A stretch of 64,000 nt of DNA. It comes from an uncultured Litoreibacter sp. (GTDB lineage Bacteria > Pseudomonadota > Alphaproteobacteria > Rhodobacterales > Rhodobacteraceae). The DNA lies in contig CANLVO010000002.1 in the NCBI GenBank assembly GCA_947494645.1, forward strand, positions 800,359 through 864,358, in the 5' to 3' direction. The translations under genes and the position numbers were made by a program. This document shows, one piece after another, positions 26,765-35,515 of the stretch. Numbering within the stretch: the stretch's first letter is position 1; the number at the start of each line of letters is the position of its first letter. The notes beneath the pieces were generated by a model. That model searched no databases. It was not told where the DNA came from and saw only the letters and a list, made by a program, of their open reading frames with translations.

Positions 26765-28471
26765 ATGCCTTATCGCGCGCCTTCAGACGAATATCAGTTT
26801 CTTTTTGACCACGTTGTCGGGCTGGCACAGGTCACGGGCACGGAGAAATTCGCCGAGGCGACCCCTGATTTGACGTCTGCCATTTTGGGCGAGGCGGGGA
26901 GGTTGGCTGACGAGGTCCTGGCCCCGCTGCAACGTGCAGGCGATCTGCACCCGGCGGTCTTAGAAAACGGCGTAGTGCGTACTTCACCGGGCTATGGCGA
27001 AGGGTACAAAGCCATTGCGGATGGCGGTTGGGTTGGCATGGCGGGCGATCCTGAGCATGGCGGCATGGGGCTGCCTCAGTCCTTGGTAAACGCGGTCAAT
27101 GAGATGATGGGTGGGGCCTGCCTGTCGCTGCAACTTAATCCTCTGATGACGCAAGGACAGATCGAGGCGCTGGAACATCACGCATCGGACGAGATCAAGG
27201 CGCTTTACCTGCCGAACCTCATTTCGGGCGCTTGGTCTGGAACGATGAACCTTACTGAGCCGCAGGCAGGTTCAGATGTAGGTGCCTTGCGCACCAAGGC
27301 GGAGCCCAATGGTGACGGAACGTACGCGGTAACGGGTCAGAAGATTTACATCAGCTGGGGCGACAACGACTTCACCGAAAACGTCTGCCATTTGGTTCTT
27401 GCGCGCCTCCCGGATGCTGGGCCGGGTACAAAGGGCATTTCCCTTTTCATGGTGCCGAAGCTGATCCCTGATGAGAACGGTGTGCCGGGCGTGGCTAACA
27501 GCCTGAAAGTGGTGAGCCTTGAGCATAAGCTTGGGTTGCACGGCTCTCCGACGGCTGTGATGCAATATGACGGTGCGACCGGTTGGTTGATCGGTAAAGA
27601 ACATAACGGCATGGCGGCGATGTTCACCATGATGAACAATGCGCGACTGGGTGTCGGTGGGCAGGGCATCGCGGTGGCAGAGGCAGCCTATCAGCACGCG
27701 CTGGCCTATGCGATGGATCGCAAGCAAGGCAAGGCCGTCGAAGGTGAGACCATCATTGGCCACGCCGATGTGCGCCGGATGCTGGCGGAGATGAAGGCTG
27801 ATGTGTTCGCATCTCGCGCCATATCTGCCGCCTGCGCGGTCGCCATTGATATGGGGAATGCCACGGATGACGCGCGTTGGAAGGCGCGGGCAGCTTTGCT
27901 GACACCGATTGCCAAGGCCTTCGGGACCGATGTCGGTATCGACGTGGCTCAGAAAGGCATTCAAGTGCATGGCGGCATGGGCTTCATCGAAGAAACGGGT
28001 GCGGCCCAATACTTAAGGGACGTGCGCGTGACGGCCATTTATGAGGGAACCAACGGCATTCAGGCAATGGACCTTGTGGCCCGCAAGATGATGGATGGCG
28101 GCGAAGCCGCATTTGCGCTTATCGACGACATCGTGACACAGGCGGAGCGCTGCAAGACAGCTTCTCCTGAAGCTGGAAAGGCGTTGTTCAACGCGGTCGA
28201 GACGTTGCGCGAAACAACCGAATGGCTGTTGACACAGGACATGACCGACCGGTTCGCAGGCTCGGTGCCCTATCTCAAGCTGTTCGCACGAGTGCTGGGT
28301 GCTTATTACCATCTTTGCGCGGCAAGCGTTGAAGGCCCTGACAGCCGCCGCGGAAAGCTGGCGCGAGTCTACGTTCAGCGATTGCTGCCCGAGTACCACG
28401 GATTGGCGGAGCATGTTCGTTCCGGGGCAGATGATCTTTATGCGCTGAGCGTTGAAGATCTTGTTGCGTGA
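26765..28471 (+). CDS. acyl-CoA dehydrogenase, long DmdC-like form
   Basis: FAD-dependent dehydrogenase (568 residues) that introduces an alpha-beta double bond in an acyl-CoA. The core has LTEPQAGSDVGALRTKA, KIYISWGDNDFTEN and QVHGGMGFIEETGAAQYLRD, and the catalytic base should lie near YEGTNGIQAMDL. The protein exceeds the usual 380 residues and has the N-terminal MPYRAP...FLFDHVVGL and C-terminal extension of the DmdC-like group, some of which act on 3-methylmercaptopropionyl-CoA from DMSP. Whether this copy does so cannot be told. Start 26765 is preferred to 26705. The next gene overlaps by four bases. Confidence 0.88.
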   Translation: MPYRAPSDEYQFLFDHVVGLAQVTGTEKFAEATPDLTSAILGEAGRLADEVLAPLQRAGDLHPAVLENGVVRTSPGYGEGYKAIADGGWVGMAGDPEHGGMGLPQSLVNAVNEMMGGACLSLQLNPLMTQGQIEALEHHASDEIKALYLPNLISGAWSGTMNLTEPQAGSDVGALRTKAEPNGDGTYAVTGQKIYISWGDNDFTENVCHLVLARLPDAGPGTKGISLFMVPKLIPDENGVPGVANSLKVVSLEHKLGLHGSPTAVMQYDGATGWLIGKEHNGMAAMFTMMNNARLGVGGQGIAVAEAAYQHALAYAMDRKQGKAVEGETIIGHADVRRMLAEMKADVFASRAISAACAVAIDMGNATDDARWKARAALLTPIAKAFGTDVGIDVAQKGIQVHGGMGFIEETGAAQYLRDVRVTAIYEGTNGIQAMDLVARKMMDGGEAAFALIDDIVTQAERCKTASPEAGKALFNAVETLRETTEWLLTQDMTDRFAGSVPYLKLFARVLGAYYHLCAASVEGPDSRRGKLARVYVQRLLPEYHGLAEHVRSGADDLYALSVEDLVA

Positions 28472-29499
28472 ACGACACCATCCACTACCCGTTTGAGGAT
28501 GTTCTCCCCGAAGGGGCGGCCATTGAAGTAGCGCCCGGTGTGTTCTGGATGCGCCTGCCGCTGCCGATGAAGCTGGATCACGTCAACGTTTATGCGCTCG
28601 ACAACGGCGCCGGATGGACTGTGGTGGATACCGGGTTTTACTCCAAACGCGGCGTAGCGATTTGGGAAAAGCTTTTGGCGGACCCCTTGAAAGGCAGACC
28701 TGTGACACAGGTGGTGGTGACCCATCATCACCCGGACCATATCGGCATGGCAGGCTGGTTTCAGACAGAGCATGATGCGGAGCTGGTCACCACGCGCACG
28801 GCATGGCTGATGGCACGCATGTTGCGGCTGGACGAGCAAAAGGTGCCCTCGGACGAGGCGATCACCTTCTACACGCGCGGTGGAATGGCCCCTGATATTC
28901 TAGAGAAACGGCGCACGGAGCGGCCGTTCAACTTTGCTGACTGCGTCGCTCCCTTGCCTCAAGGCTATACACGCATCAAGGAAGGCGACCGACTGCAGAT
29001 CGGACCGCGCGAGTGGGCGGTGCAAATTGGGAATGGACATGCACCTGAACATGCGACGCTTTGGTCGGATGATGGTTTGGTTCTTGGTGGGGATCAGCTG
29101 ATTGCGTCGATCTCTCCCAATCTTGGGTTGTACCCGACGGAACCGGGCGCAGACCCTGTCTCCGACTGGCTCGAAGCCTGTGAGCGGTTACTGGCATCTG
29201 CAACCCCGGAGCAGTTGGTGTTGCCGGGGCATAAGCTGCCCTTTACCGGGTTACCGGTTCGTTTGCGGCAGCTGATCGACAATCACCACGGTGCGCTGGA
29301 TCGTTTGAAGGGCTTTCTCACCGAGCCGCACAGCGCCCATGAGTGCTTTGTGACGCTGTTCAAGCGTGAGATTGGTGGCGAGGAATATGGCTTGGCCTTG
29401 GTCGAAGCGATGGCCCATTGCCAACATCTGTATTTGGCGGGAGATGTGGGGCGCACGCTGCGTGCGGACGGGGCGTATCTCTACCAGACGAAAGGCTAG
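28468..29499 (+). CDS. MBL-fold metallo-hydrolase
   Basis: Metallo-beta-lactamase fold hydrolase of 343 residues. The metal motif HHHPDH (H86-H91) is complete, and LGGDQLI and LPGHKLPFTG follow where the next metal ligands belong. The C-terminal helical part (LIDNHHGALDRL) suggests the lactonase or thioesterase-like MBL groups that accompany acyl-CoA enzymes. It starts with GTG overlapping the dehydrogenase stop (GTGA), so hydrolysis of the thioester made by that enzyme is a reasonable but unproven guess. Confidence 0.85.
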   Translation: MNDTIHYPFEDVLPEGAAIEVAPGVFWMRLPLPMKLDHVNVYALDNGAGWTVVDTGFYSKRGVAIWEKLLADPLKGRPVTQVVVTHHHPDHIGMAGWFQTEHDAELVTTRTAWLMARMLRLDEQKVPSDEAITFYTRGGMAPDILEKRRTERPFNFADCVAPLPQGYTRIKEGDRLQIGPREWAVQIGNGHAPEHATLWSDDGLVLGGDQLIASISPNLGLYPTEPGADPVSDWLEACERLLASATPEQLVLPGHKLPFTGLPVRLRQLIDNHHGALDRLKGFLTEPHSAHECFVTLFKREIGGEEYGLALVEAMAHCQHLYLAGDVGRTLRADGAYLYQTKG

Positions 29500-29503
29500 A
29501 CGC

Positions 29504-29962
29504 ATGGGCGATGACATAAAAACAACGGCTGAGGCCGCCGAAACCGATGCACTGACGAAGGCACATGTGGTGCACACCAAGGACCGCAAGCCCTCTGCCG
29601 AACAGGAGCCGTTGCCAAAAGGGGTCACCAAAACACCGGTGGATCGGAAGTCGCCTGCGGAGTGGGCCTATGAACGACTGGTGCTGTATATCAAGAATTT
29701 CGAAGAGCAGCTGGACAATGACCAAGAGGTTGCCATGGGGTTCACAGGCGGCGATGCGGGCGTGATGCGGATCGAAGGGATGGGCTACTACGCCCCCGAT
29801 ATCTTGACGTTTTATGGCTCTGACCCCGCGGGTACCAAGACCCAGCAGGTCCAGCATGTCAGCCAGTTGAACGTCATGCTGAGAGCTTTGCCCAAAGAGG
29901 TGGATCAGCCCGAGCCGAACCGCATCGGGTTCCGCCTTGCCCGAGACCTTGAAGAGGGTTGA
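29504..29962 (+). CDS. DUF6173 family protein
   Basis: Conserved protein of 152 residues known from Rhodobacterales. A low-complexity N-terminus (about 1-45) is followed by the conserved core SPAEWAYERLVLYIKNFEEQ, MGFTGGDAGVMRIEGMGYY and PDILTFYG, then VQHVSQLNVMLRALPKE. No catalytic signature is evident. It begins 4 bp after the MBL hydrolase gene, so it probably belongs to that transcript. Function unknown. Family name is from memory of the conserved core. Confidence 0.75.
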   Translation: MGDDIKTTAEAAETDALTKAHVVHTKDRKPSAEQEPLPKGVTKTPVDRKSPAEWAYERLVLYIKNFEEQLDNDQEVAMGFTGGDAGVMRIEGMGYYAPDILTFYGSDPAGTKTQQVQHVSQLNVMLRALPKEVDQPEPNRIGFRLARDLEEG

Positions 29963-30039
29963 ACAAACAGCCTGTCGCCTCGTGACAGGGCCAAAATTAT
30001 CCGCTATTGCAGGCGAAACTGATTTTGACGGAGGCCGAT

Positions 30040-30174
30040 ATGGCTGAACATGAGCACGGGTCGATGGACATCAAAGACCAAGAGAGAACCTTTGACGGTT
30101 TCATGAAATTCACCACTTACACCGTGATTGGGATCTTGGTGTTTCTGGTATTCCTCGCAATCGTTAACGGCTAG
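30040..30174 (+). CDS. aa3-type cytochrome c oxidase subunit IV
   Basis: A 44-residue protein: a polar N-terminus (MAEHEHGSMDIKDQERTF) and one membrane helix (about 25-43). This matches the small subunit IV of aa3 oxidases in Paracoccus and Rhodobacter, which touches the core subunits and is not needed for catalysis. GGAGG stands five bases before the ATG. It lies apart from the other cox genes, as is usual for this subunit. A lipoprotein gene follows within 20 bp. Confidence 0.82.
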   Translation: MAEHEHGSMDIKDQERTFDGFMKFTTYTVIGILVFLVFLAIVNG

Positions 30175-30189
30175 TTGCTGCTGACCGCA

Positions 30190-30783
30190 ATGTTGCGCCG
30201 AGCCCTTTTGTCCTTGGCGCTTTTGCTCGGCCTCGCCGCTTGCGGGGCCGAACCTATATGGTCTGAACAACACGAGATCGACCGCGTCGCGTTCAGCGCA
30301 CCGGGACCTGCCAAGCTGACATTGATAACGGTCATCAACAACCGCTCTGGTGCCGGTGGGCATACTGGGCTTTTGATCAATGGGCCGCAACGCGTCATTT
30401 GGGATCCCGCCGGTACGTGGTGGAGCCCAAACGCGCCGGAACGCAATGATCTGCATTACGGCATGACCGACCGGATGGTTGACGTCTATGTCGACTATCA
30501 CACTCGGGAAACCTACCACACGGTATTGCAAGAGATCACTGTCTCCACTGAGGTGGCGTCTCAGGCGATTGCTCTTGCTGCGAATTTTGGAGCGGCTGGC
30601 AAGACGCAATGCTCTTTCTCGACGTCGCAGATACTGTCGCAATTGCCGGGATTTGAGAGCATTCCTGTGAGCTATTTTCCAACCAAGACAATGGCCGCCT
30701 TTGCCAAGCTGCCGGGGGTGACCACACGCAAGGTCTTTGATGATGATGCGGATGACAATTCGGGGTTGCTGCCGCAGGGCTAA
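30190..30783 (+). CDS. lipoprotein of unknown function
   Basis: A 197-residue protein with a lipoprotein signal: MLRRALLSLALLLGLAAC, whose LAAC lipobox places the lipidated cysteine at residue 18. The mature part has TLITVINNRSGAGGHTGLLI and a histidine/cysteine-containing region (QCSFSTSQILSQLPGF) that vaguely resembles NlpC/P60-like or DUF4105-type secreted hydrolases, but I cannot assign it. Start 30190 puts the signal at the N-terminus; a TTG at 30175 is possible. It follows the oxidase subunit gene closely. Confidence 0.75.
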   Translation: MLRRALLSLALLLGLAACGAEPIWSEQHEIDRVAFSAPGPAKLTLITVINNRSGAGGHTGLLINGPQRVIWDPAGTWWSPNAPERNDLHYGMTDRMVDVYVDYHTRETYHTVLQEITVSTEVASQAIALAANFGAAGKTQCSFSTSQILSQLPGFESIPVSYFPTKTMAAFAKLPGVTTRKVFDDDADDNSGLLPQG

Positions 30784-30865
30784 CCGGAGCTTTCCAAGAA
30801 ATTCTTTGAGATTTGAATGAGTTGACGTAGCGTTACCCTATTTGGAAATAAGATTTGGTATCCGC

Positions 30866-32587
30866 ATGCGACTTCCTTCCCTCTTTCTTGCTTTGTTTAC
30901 TGGGATTTCTGCCACTTCATCCGTTGGCCAGGTCATGGACGCAACTGAGCAAAACCTCTTTGACAAGCTGATGAGTAAGCAGAGCTTCAAGGACCTCATT
31001 CCGACCGGCCAGACGCCAGACCGGATCTCGCTGGAGGGCTCTGTTATTCCTGGTCCGATCAAGTGGGGCTCCGCCCCTTTGGGCCAACAGTTGAGACCGA
31101 TTGGCTTCCTGCCGATTGTATCGCGCAATTGCCTAAGTCAAGGGGTCTTGGCCGTTCGCAGTTTTGCTGAGCCGAAGTTCGAACAGAAATCCGTCACATC
31201 TCTGACCACCAACTGGAATGTCGAGCTTGGGATCGAAGTTACTCCGGCCTGGCCGGTGAATTTGAGCAAGGCTAGCTTCAAGGCTGGATACGGCGAAGAG
31301 CGCACCAAAGAAACTGCGGATGTGGAGAGTATCAAGTTTCGATCAGAGTACGAAATTCTGGTGCCCGAGGGACTCGAAGCTGTGTCTCAGGTGCAAGTCT
31401 TGGAGCGCAAGATCGATGGCATGCCCTTCGAGATGCAGGTCGAGGTCGGCGGCAATGCAGCCCTGTATTTTGACCCCGCGGTCCGGTGGGAAGCGTATTC
31501 TGGCCGGATTCCAAGCGACGCAGTAAAGGACGGCAAAGAGCCGGTTGAAGATGGCACACGGAAATTGCCCGTCTGCCGTTACAACGGGGTTTCAGGCAAG
31601 GTAGTAGCTGGAAAGTGCAACTATGCCTCCGGTGATAAAGAGTTCGCCAAAGAGGACTTCGACATTCTGAGGGTCGGAAGTACCCGTACAGAATGGATGG
31701 ATCACGAGGAGTTCTATAACAGTTATTCAAAGAACGAAATTGATCAGGGGCTGACACCTGCCGTTCTTTCCAACAGAACGAACCAGAATGGCGAGCGGAT
31801 CGGGCCGCCATCTTTGGTGTGTCTGGCCAAGCGACTTGAGGAGCTGGAAGTCGATCCGTTTTGGAACTTCTTTGGAATACCATCCGTCACGAAAGTGACG
31901 TTCTCCGATCATCCGGGCATCGTGCGGGATGGGAATTGCGAATATGGGTACGGGGGTAAGCGCGTTCGCGAAGACAAAAGGTTCCGTATCTTGCTGGCCC
32001 GTGCGGAGAGGGGTGATGCGGTAACCTTCGACCTTGCAATGCATCTTGATCGTGATGAGCGTGTTTTCGATATCAACGGAACATTTGATGATGCTCGGGC
32101 GATTTCGGCCGAGATTGTGGTGAGTGCGATGCGTCCGGTGGATCGCAGCCAATGCGCGATCATTGACGATTCCGGCGTTGATGATGGCGGCATGTTCGAG
32201 CTGATTGCAGAGGCGGAGCCCGCAACGAGCGCAAGGAATGCGAGCTTGCAAGCCCGAGCTGTCGGCGGCGACAGCCCAGAGCCTTTGCCCAATGGCGATC
32301 CCTTTCATGACGTGTTGGACGGCACACCGCTTCTGACACTCGACCTGAGAGACGATGGTCAGCAGGCCAAGCTGAATTCGCGCGTGTTGCGGCTCAGCGA
32401 CCCTTTGATGTACGGCACGGACGTGCTTGCCATTCAGCGCGCTCTAATTGCACGTGGTTGGCCAGTCAAACCAGACGGCTTCTATGGCGGGTGGACAGCG
32501 AAGGCTGTCGCTGACTTTCAGCGCGCGCACAGGTTGCCGGTAGACGGCATTATGGGACGGGTCACGCAACGTCGGCTGGGTCTATAA
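30866..32587 (+). CDS. secreted protein with C-terminal peptidoglycan-binding domain
   Basis: A 573-residue secreted protein. It has a signal peptide (about 1-22, hydrophobic core SLFLALFTG) and a large central region without a recognised domain (about 25-500), rich in beta-strand and with several cysteines. The C-terminal peptidoglycan-binding domain is GTDVLAIQRALIARGWPV followed by DGFYGGWTAKAVADFQRAHR. No catalytic domain is visible, so a wall-associated structural or binding role is likely. Start 30866 is chosen for the signal peptide. A strong terminator follows. Confidence 0.78.
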   Translation: MRLPSLFLALFTGISATSSVGQVMDATEQNLFDKLMSKQSFKDLIPTGQTPDRISLEGSVIPGPIKWGSAPLGQQLRPIGFLPIVSRNCLSQGVLAVRSFAEPKFEQKSVTSLTTNWNVELGIEVTPAWPVNLSKASFKAGYGEERTKETADVESIKFRSEYEILVPEGLEAVSQVQVLERKIDGMPFEMQVEVGGNAALYFDPAVRWEAYSGRIPSDAVKDGKEPVEDGTRKLPVCRYNGVSGKVVAGKCNYASGDKEFAKEDFDILRVGSTRTEWMDHEEFYNSYSKNEIDQGLTPAVLSNRTNQNGERIGPPSLVCLAKRLEELEVDPFWNFFGIPSVTKVTFSDHPGIVRDGNCEYGYGGKRVREDKRFRILLARAERGDAVTFDLAMHLDRDERVFDINGTFDDARAISAEIVVSAMRPVDRSQCAIIDDSGVDDGGMFELIAEAEPATSARNASLQARAVGGDSPEPLPNGDPFHDVLDGTPLLTLDLRDDGQQAKLNSRVLRLSDPLMYGTDVLAIQRALIARGWPVKPDGFYGGWTAKAVADFQRAHRLPVDGIMGRVTQRRLGL

Positions 32588-32591
32588 AAAC

Positions 32592-32630
32592 AAACCCCCG
32601 AAGCGGCTGCTGCGGGGGTCGTTTTCTTAC
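32592..32630. terminator. bidirectional intrinsic terminator
   Basis: CCCCCG and CGGGGG arms enclose a loop, flanked by AAAACAAA on the left and GTTTTCTT on the right. It sits between the convergent peptidoglycan-binding protein gene and rpsU and can end both transcripts. Confidence 0.8.
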
Positions 32631-32647
32631 TCGCTTTGAAGGGGGAT

Positions 32648-32854
32648 TTACATCCCGCCTTCGCGTTGTGCTTTTTTACGAGCCAACTTGCGGGCGCGGC
32701 GGATGGCCTCGGCCTTCTCGCGTGCTTTCTTCTCAGACGGTTTTTCGAAATGTTGCTTGAGCTTCATCTCACGAAAAACGCCTTCACGCTGAAGTTTCTT
32801 CTTCAGTGCGCGGAGAGCCTGATCGACATTGTTGTCGCGAACGCTTACCTGCAT
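32648..32854 (-). CDS. rpsU: 30S ribosomal protein S21
   Basis: Small basic ribosomal protein (68 residues) needed for early steps of translation initiation in many bacteria. It starts [20 protein letters not shown] and continues [20 protein letters not shown], both typical. It is transcribed alone, ending at the terminator shared with the upstream-strand gene. A likely promoter lies at 32906-32934 on the minus strand. Confidence 0.96.
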   Translation of the reverse strand: MQVSVRDNNVDQALRALKKKLQREGVFREMKLKQHFEKPSEKKAREKAEAIRRARKLARKKAQREGGM

Positions 32855-32905
32855 GTGGTGTCACCACCTTCCTAAGTTTGAGTTTGCAAGATTGCAGGAA
32901 GTGGC

Positions 32906-32934
32906 CTCATAGCAAAGCCGTGCTAGCTTGTCTA
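32906..32934 (-). promoter_or_regulatory. candidate promoter for rpsU
   Basis: Read on the minus strand, TAGACA (32934-32929) and TATGAG (32911-32906) are separated by 17 bp, a plausible sigma-70-type pair about 50 bp upstream of the rpsU start. Inferred by eye only. Confidence 0.35.
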
Positions 32935-32983
32935 CTGGCGATAGCAGGGCGGCAGAAGCCGGATGCAGAAAAGGAGTCTCATA

Positions 32984-33688
32984 ATGGAAAACGCTGACAA
33001 GGACCGTTTGCTGGACGCGGCATTGACCCATGTCATATTTGATGGCTGGTCGGATGCCACCTTTGACGCTGCGGTGGAAGATACGGGCATCGAGCCCGCT
33101 GTTGCGAAAATTTTGTTCCCCCGTGCCGGTCTGGATCTGGCAGTTGCGTTTCACAAACGTGGTGACGCCGAGATGAAGGACCGTTTAAAGGCTGAGACCT
33201 TGTCTGCGTTGCGGTTTCGCGACCGGGTGGCGACTGCGGTCCGCTTCCGTATCGAGGCTATTGCGGCCCATAAAGAGGCTGTGCGGCGCGGTAGTGCGTT
33301 GTTCTCGCTGCCGCAAAACGCGGCGCTGGGCGCGCGGCTGATTTGGGAAACCTCGGATGCGATCTGGACCGCGCTGGGTGACGCCTCGCAGGACTACAAC
33401 TGGTACACGAAGCGAGCCACATTGGCAGGGGTCTATGGCTCTACCGTTTTGTTTTGGCTCGGCGATTCCAGTGAAGAACATAGCGCCACATGGGAGTTTC
33501 TGGACCGCCGGATCGAGAATGTGATGCAGATCGAGAAGGTCAAAGCGCAGGTACGGGAAAACCCGGTTGCGTCGAAGCTTTTGGCCGGGCCCGCTTGGCT
33601 TCTGTCAAAGGTTCGCCCGCCGATGGGGGCGGGGATGTCGGATTTGCCGGGCGCGTTCGGCGCCGGGTTTCGGCAAGGCGGCGAGTAA
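32984..33688 (+). CDS. coq9: COQ9 family ubiquinone biosynthesis protein
   Basis: A 234-residue helical protein with a TetR-like fold, including the segment LLDAALTHVIFDGWSDATFD and the C-terminal membrane-binding helix region. COQ9 binds lipid intermediates and supports the hydroxylase step of ubiquinone synthesis. AAAAGGAGTC precedes the ATG at 32984. Two ubiquinone genes (ubiA, coq9) thus lie in this window at separate loci. Confidence 0.88.
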   Translation: MENADKDRLLDAALTHVIFDGWSDATFDAAVEDTGIEPAVAKILFPRAGLDLAVAFHKRGDAEMKDRLKAETLSALRFRDRVATAVRFRIEAIAAHKEAVRRGSALFSLPQNAALGARLIWETSDAIWTALGDASQDYNWYTKRATLAGVYGSTVLFWLGDSSEEHSATWEFLDRRIENVMQIEKVKAQVRENPVASKLLAGPAWLLSKVRPPMGAGMSDLPGAFGAGFRQGGE

Positions 33689-33700
33689 GGGTTGGTGAAG

Positions 33701-34666
33701 ATGCGTGGCATTGAGATATCGCAGCCCGGCGGGCCGGAAGTGCTTGTCCCTGTGGAGGTTTCGGTGCCGGAGCCGGGTGCAGGTGAGGTGCGGATCAGGC
33801 TTGCTTATGCCGGGGTGAACCGCCCCGATGCTTTGCAGCGAGCGGGCGCATATGACCCGCCGCCCGGCGCCTCGCCTTTGCCGGGGCTTGAGGGCGCGGG
33901 TGTTGTGGATGCTGTTGGGCCGGGCGTTTCTTTGGCCGTCGGCGACAAGGTCTGCGCTTTGTTGCCGGGTGGTGGATATGCTGAGCAGGTGGTGACGCCT
34001 GCAGCGCATTGTTTGCCTATTCCTCAAGGGTTTAGCATGGCGCAAGCGGCGGCTTTGCCGGAGACGTTCTTTACCGTTTACTCCAATGTCTTCATGCGGG
34101 GCGGGTTGAAAGCGGGGGAGAAATTTCTTGTACATGGCGGTTCAAGCGGCATAGGGACCACGGCGATCCAGCTTGCAAATGCCTTTGGAGCAAGGGTGTT
34201 CACGACGGCTGGGTCAGACGAAAAATGCAAAGCTTGTAAGGGTTTAGGTGCTGAGGTCGCCCTAAATTACCGGGACGCCGATTTCGTCGAGATGATGAAG
34301 GCCGAGGGTGGTGCGGATCTGATCCTTGATATGGTGGGCGGCGACTACCTGCCGCGCAATGTCAGAGCGCTGGCGATGGACGGCAGGCTTGTGCAGATTG
34401 CCTTCTTGCAAGGCCCCAAGGTTGAGCTGAACTTTGCACAAATTATGGTGCGAAGACTGACGGTTACGGGATCCACGCTAAGACCTCAGAGTGATCTAGC
34501 AAAAGCGCGGATTGCGGATGAATTGCGACGGCATGTGTGGCCGTTGCTGGATGCTGGGACGGTGGCTCCGGTGATGGATTCAGAGTTCAAGCTTGAGGAC
34601 GCCGCCAAGGCGCATGCGCATATGGAAAGCTCGGCCCATATCGGGAAAATCGTGCTGAAAATCTGA
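33701..34666 (+). CDS. zinc-independent NAD(P)H:quinone oxidoreductase
   Basis: Medium-chain dehydrogenase/reductase of the quinone oxidoreductase group (321 residues). It starts MRGIEISQPGGPEVL, has the N-terminal GroES-like part (YAGVNRPDALQR), and a Rossmann motif LVHGGSSGIGTTAIQLA. The structural-zinc cysteine cluster of alcohol dehydrogenases is absent. It could reduce quinones or enones with NADPH. GTG at 33695 or TTG at 33692 are alternative starts; the ATG at 33701 matches the family. It follows coq9 by 12 bp. Confidence 0.88.
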   Translation: MRGIEISQPGGPEVLVPVEVSVPEPGAGEVRIRLAYAGVNRPDALQRAGAYDPPPGASPLPGLEGAGVVDAVGPGVSLAVGDKVCALLPGGGYAEQVVTPAAHCLPIPQGFSMAQAAALPETFFTVYSNVFMRGGLKAGEKFLVHGGSSGIGTTAIQLANAFGARVFTTAGSDEKCKACKGLGAEVALNYRDADFVEMMKAEGGADLILDMVGGDYLPRNVRALAMDGRLVQIAFLQGPKVELNFAQIMVRRLTVTGSTLRPQSDLAKARIADELRRHVWPLLDAGTVAPVMDSEFKLEDAAKAHAHMESSAHIGKIVLKI

Positions 34667-34698
34667 CGTTAACTTTTGGACTTTGAGCCCAAAACCCA

Positions 34699-34728
34699 CG
34701 TACACAACCCGTACACATTGCGTACACA
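34699..34728. repeat. three CGTACACA repeats at exact 11-bp spacing
   Basis: CGTACACA occurs at 34699-34706, 34710-34717 and 34721-34728, a strict 11-bp period (one helical turn), in the convergent gap between the quinone oxidoreductase and RNase T2 genes. Phased repeats like this can be binding sites for a cooperative protein. Nothing else in the gap indicates which. Confidence 0.55.
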
Positions 34729-34759
34729 CCCCGTCGTGACAGGTCGTGCCGACGGTGCG

Positions 34760-35389
34760 TTAACGAATGGGGTCGAACTGGGCGTTTGACTGCGTGCAAT
34801 CGCGGATCACGTCACGCCCACAGGTGCGAAATTCCAAATCGCGGGTCATGCAAATGCGCGCCTCCTGGATGTAGCGGTCGCGACAGGTGATGGTGATCAT
34901 GTCGGCGCTGAGCTCGGAATTCACTTCCAAGAAGGCCTCTTCAATGACGGAGGCTGGCAGGCGCACAGGGTCTTCCAACTTTCGGAGAAGCGGCGGACGA
35001 GTGATGCGCCCGTAGGCCTCGCGCGACAGGGCGAAATAGTCGTCTGAGCTGAGACCGGCACAGCGACCGTGCTTTTTCCATTGATGCCAAGCCAGCCCAC
35101 CAGTGCCCATGATGTCGGCCATTGCGTTGGTGTCACCTCGGCTTGGGTTACGCTCAGAACTGCGGCAATTGCTTGGGTAGCCACGTTCGAACTGTGGCCA
35201 GAGCCCATGTAGGATCCAACCATGGTCATGGCGGGGGTCACACTGGTCCGAGCCACGCGCGTCGCCCTCATAGGCGCACCAGTTTGGTGACCAGCTGAGC
35301 GACATGACGTAATAGTCAAAGTCTCCAGCACGTTCGCCGTCCGCCCAAGCGGCGCCGGTCAGTGTAAGCCAGATCAACAGCGCCCGCAT
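34760..35389 (-). CDS. secreted ribonuclease T2 family protein
   Basis: Exported RNase of 209 residues with a signal peptide (MRALLIWLTLTGAAWA). The two T2 active-site blocks are HGLWP (H61) and WHQWKKHGRC (H102 to C110). The glutamate normally found in HEW is glutamine (Q103), which also occurs in some bacterial members. Two catalytic histidines are kept, so RNA cleavage remains plausible. It acts outside or in the periplasm. Convergent with the quinone oxidoreductase gene. Confidence 0.88.
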   Translation of the reverse strand: MRALLIWLTLTGAAWADGERAGDFDYYVMSLSWSPNWCAYEGDARGSDQCDPRHDHGWILHGLWPQFERGYPSNCRSSERNPSRGDTNAMADIMGTGGLAWHQWKKHGRCAGLSSDDYFALSREAYGRITRPPLLRKLEDPVRLPASVIEEAFLEVNSELSADMITITCRDRYIQEARICMTRDLEFRTCGRDVIRDCTQSNAQFDPIR

Positions 35390-35515
35390 TTGCTCTTCCC
35401 CTTTTCCTTAGGCGCTACTATATAGGCCTCAAGTTCCCCAACAATACGAACTTGTTCCAACCGGGACAGCCCCTAAGCCGGGTGACGGGGAAGTTGCGTT
35501 TAAAGGAGAGATCTC

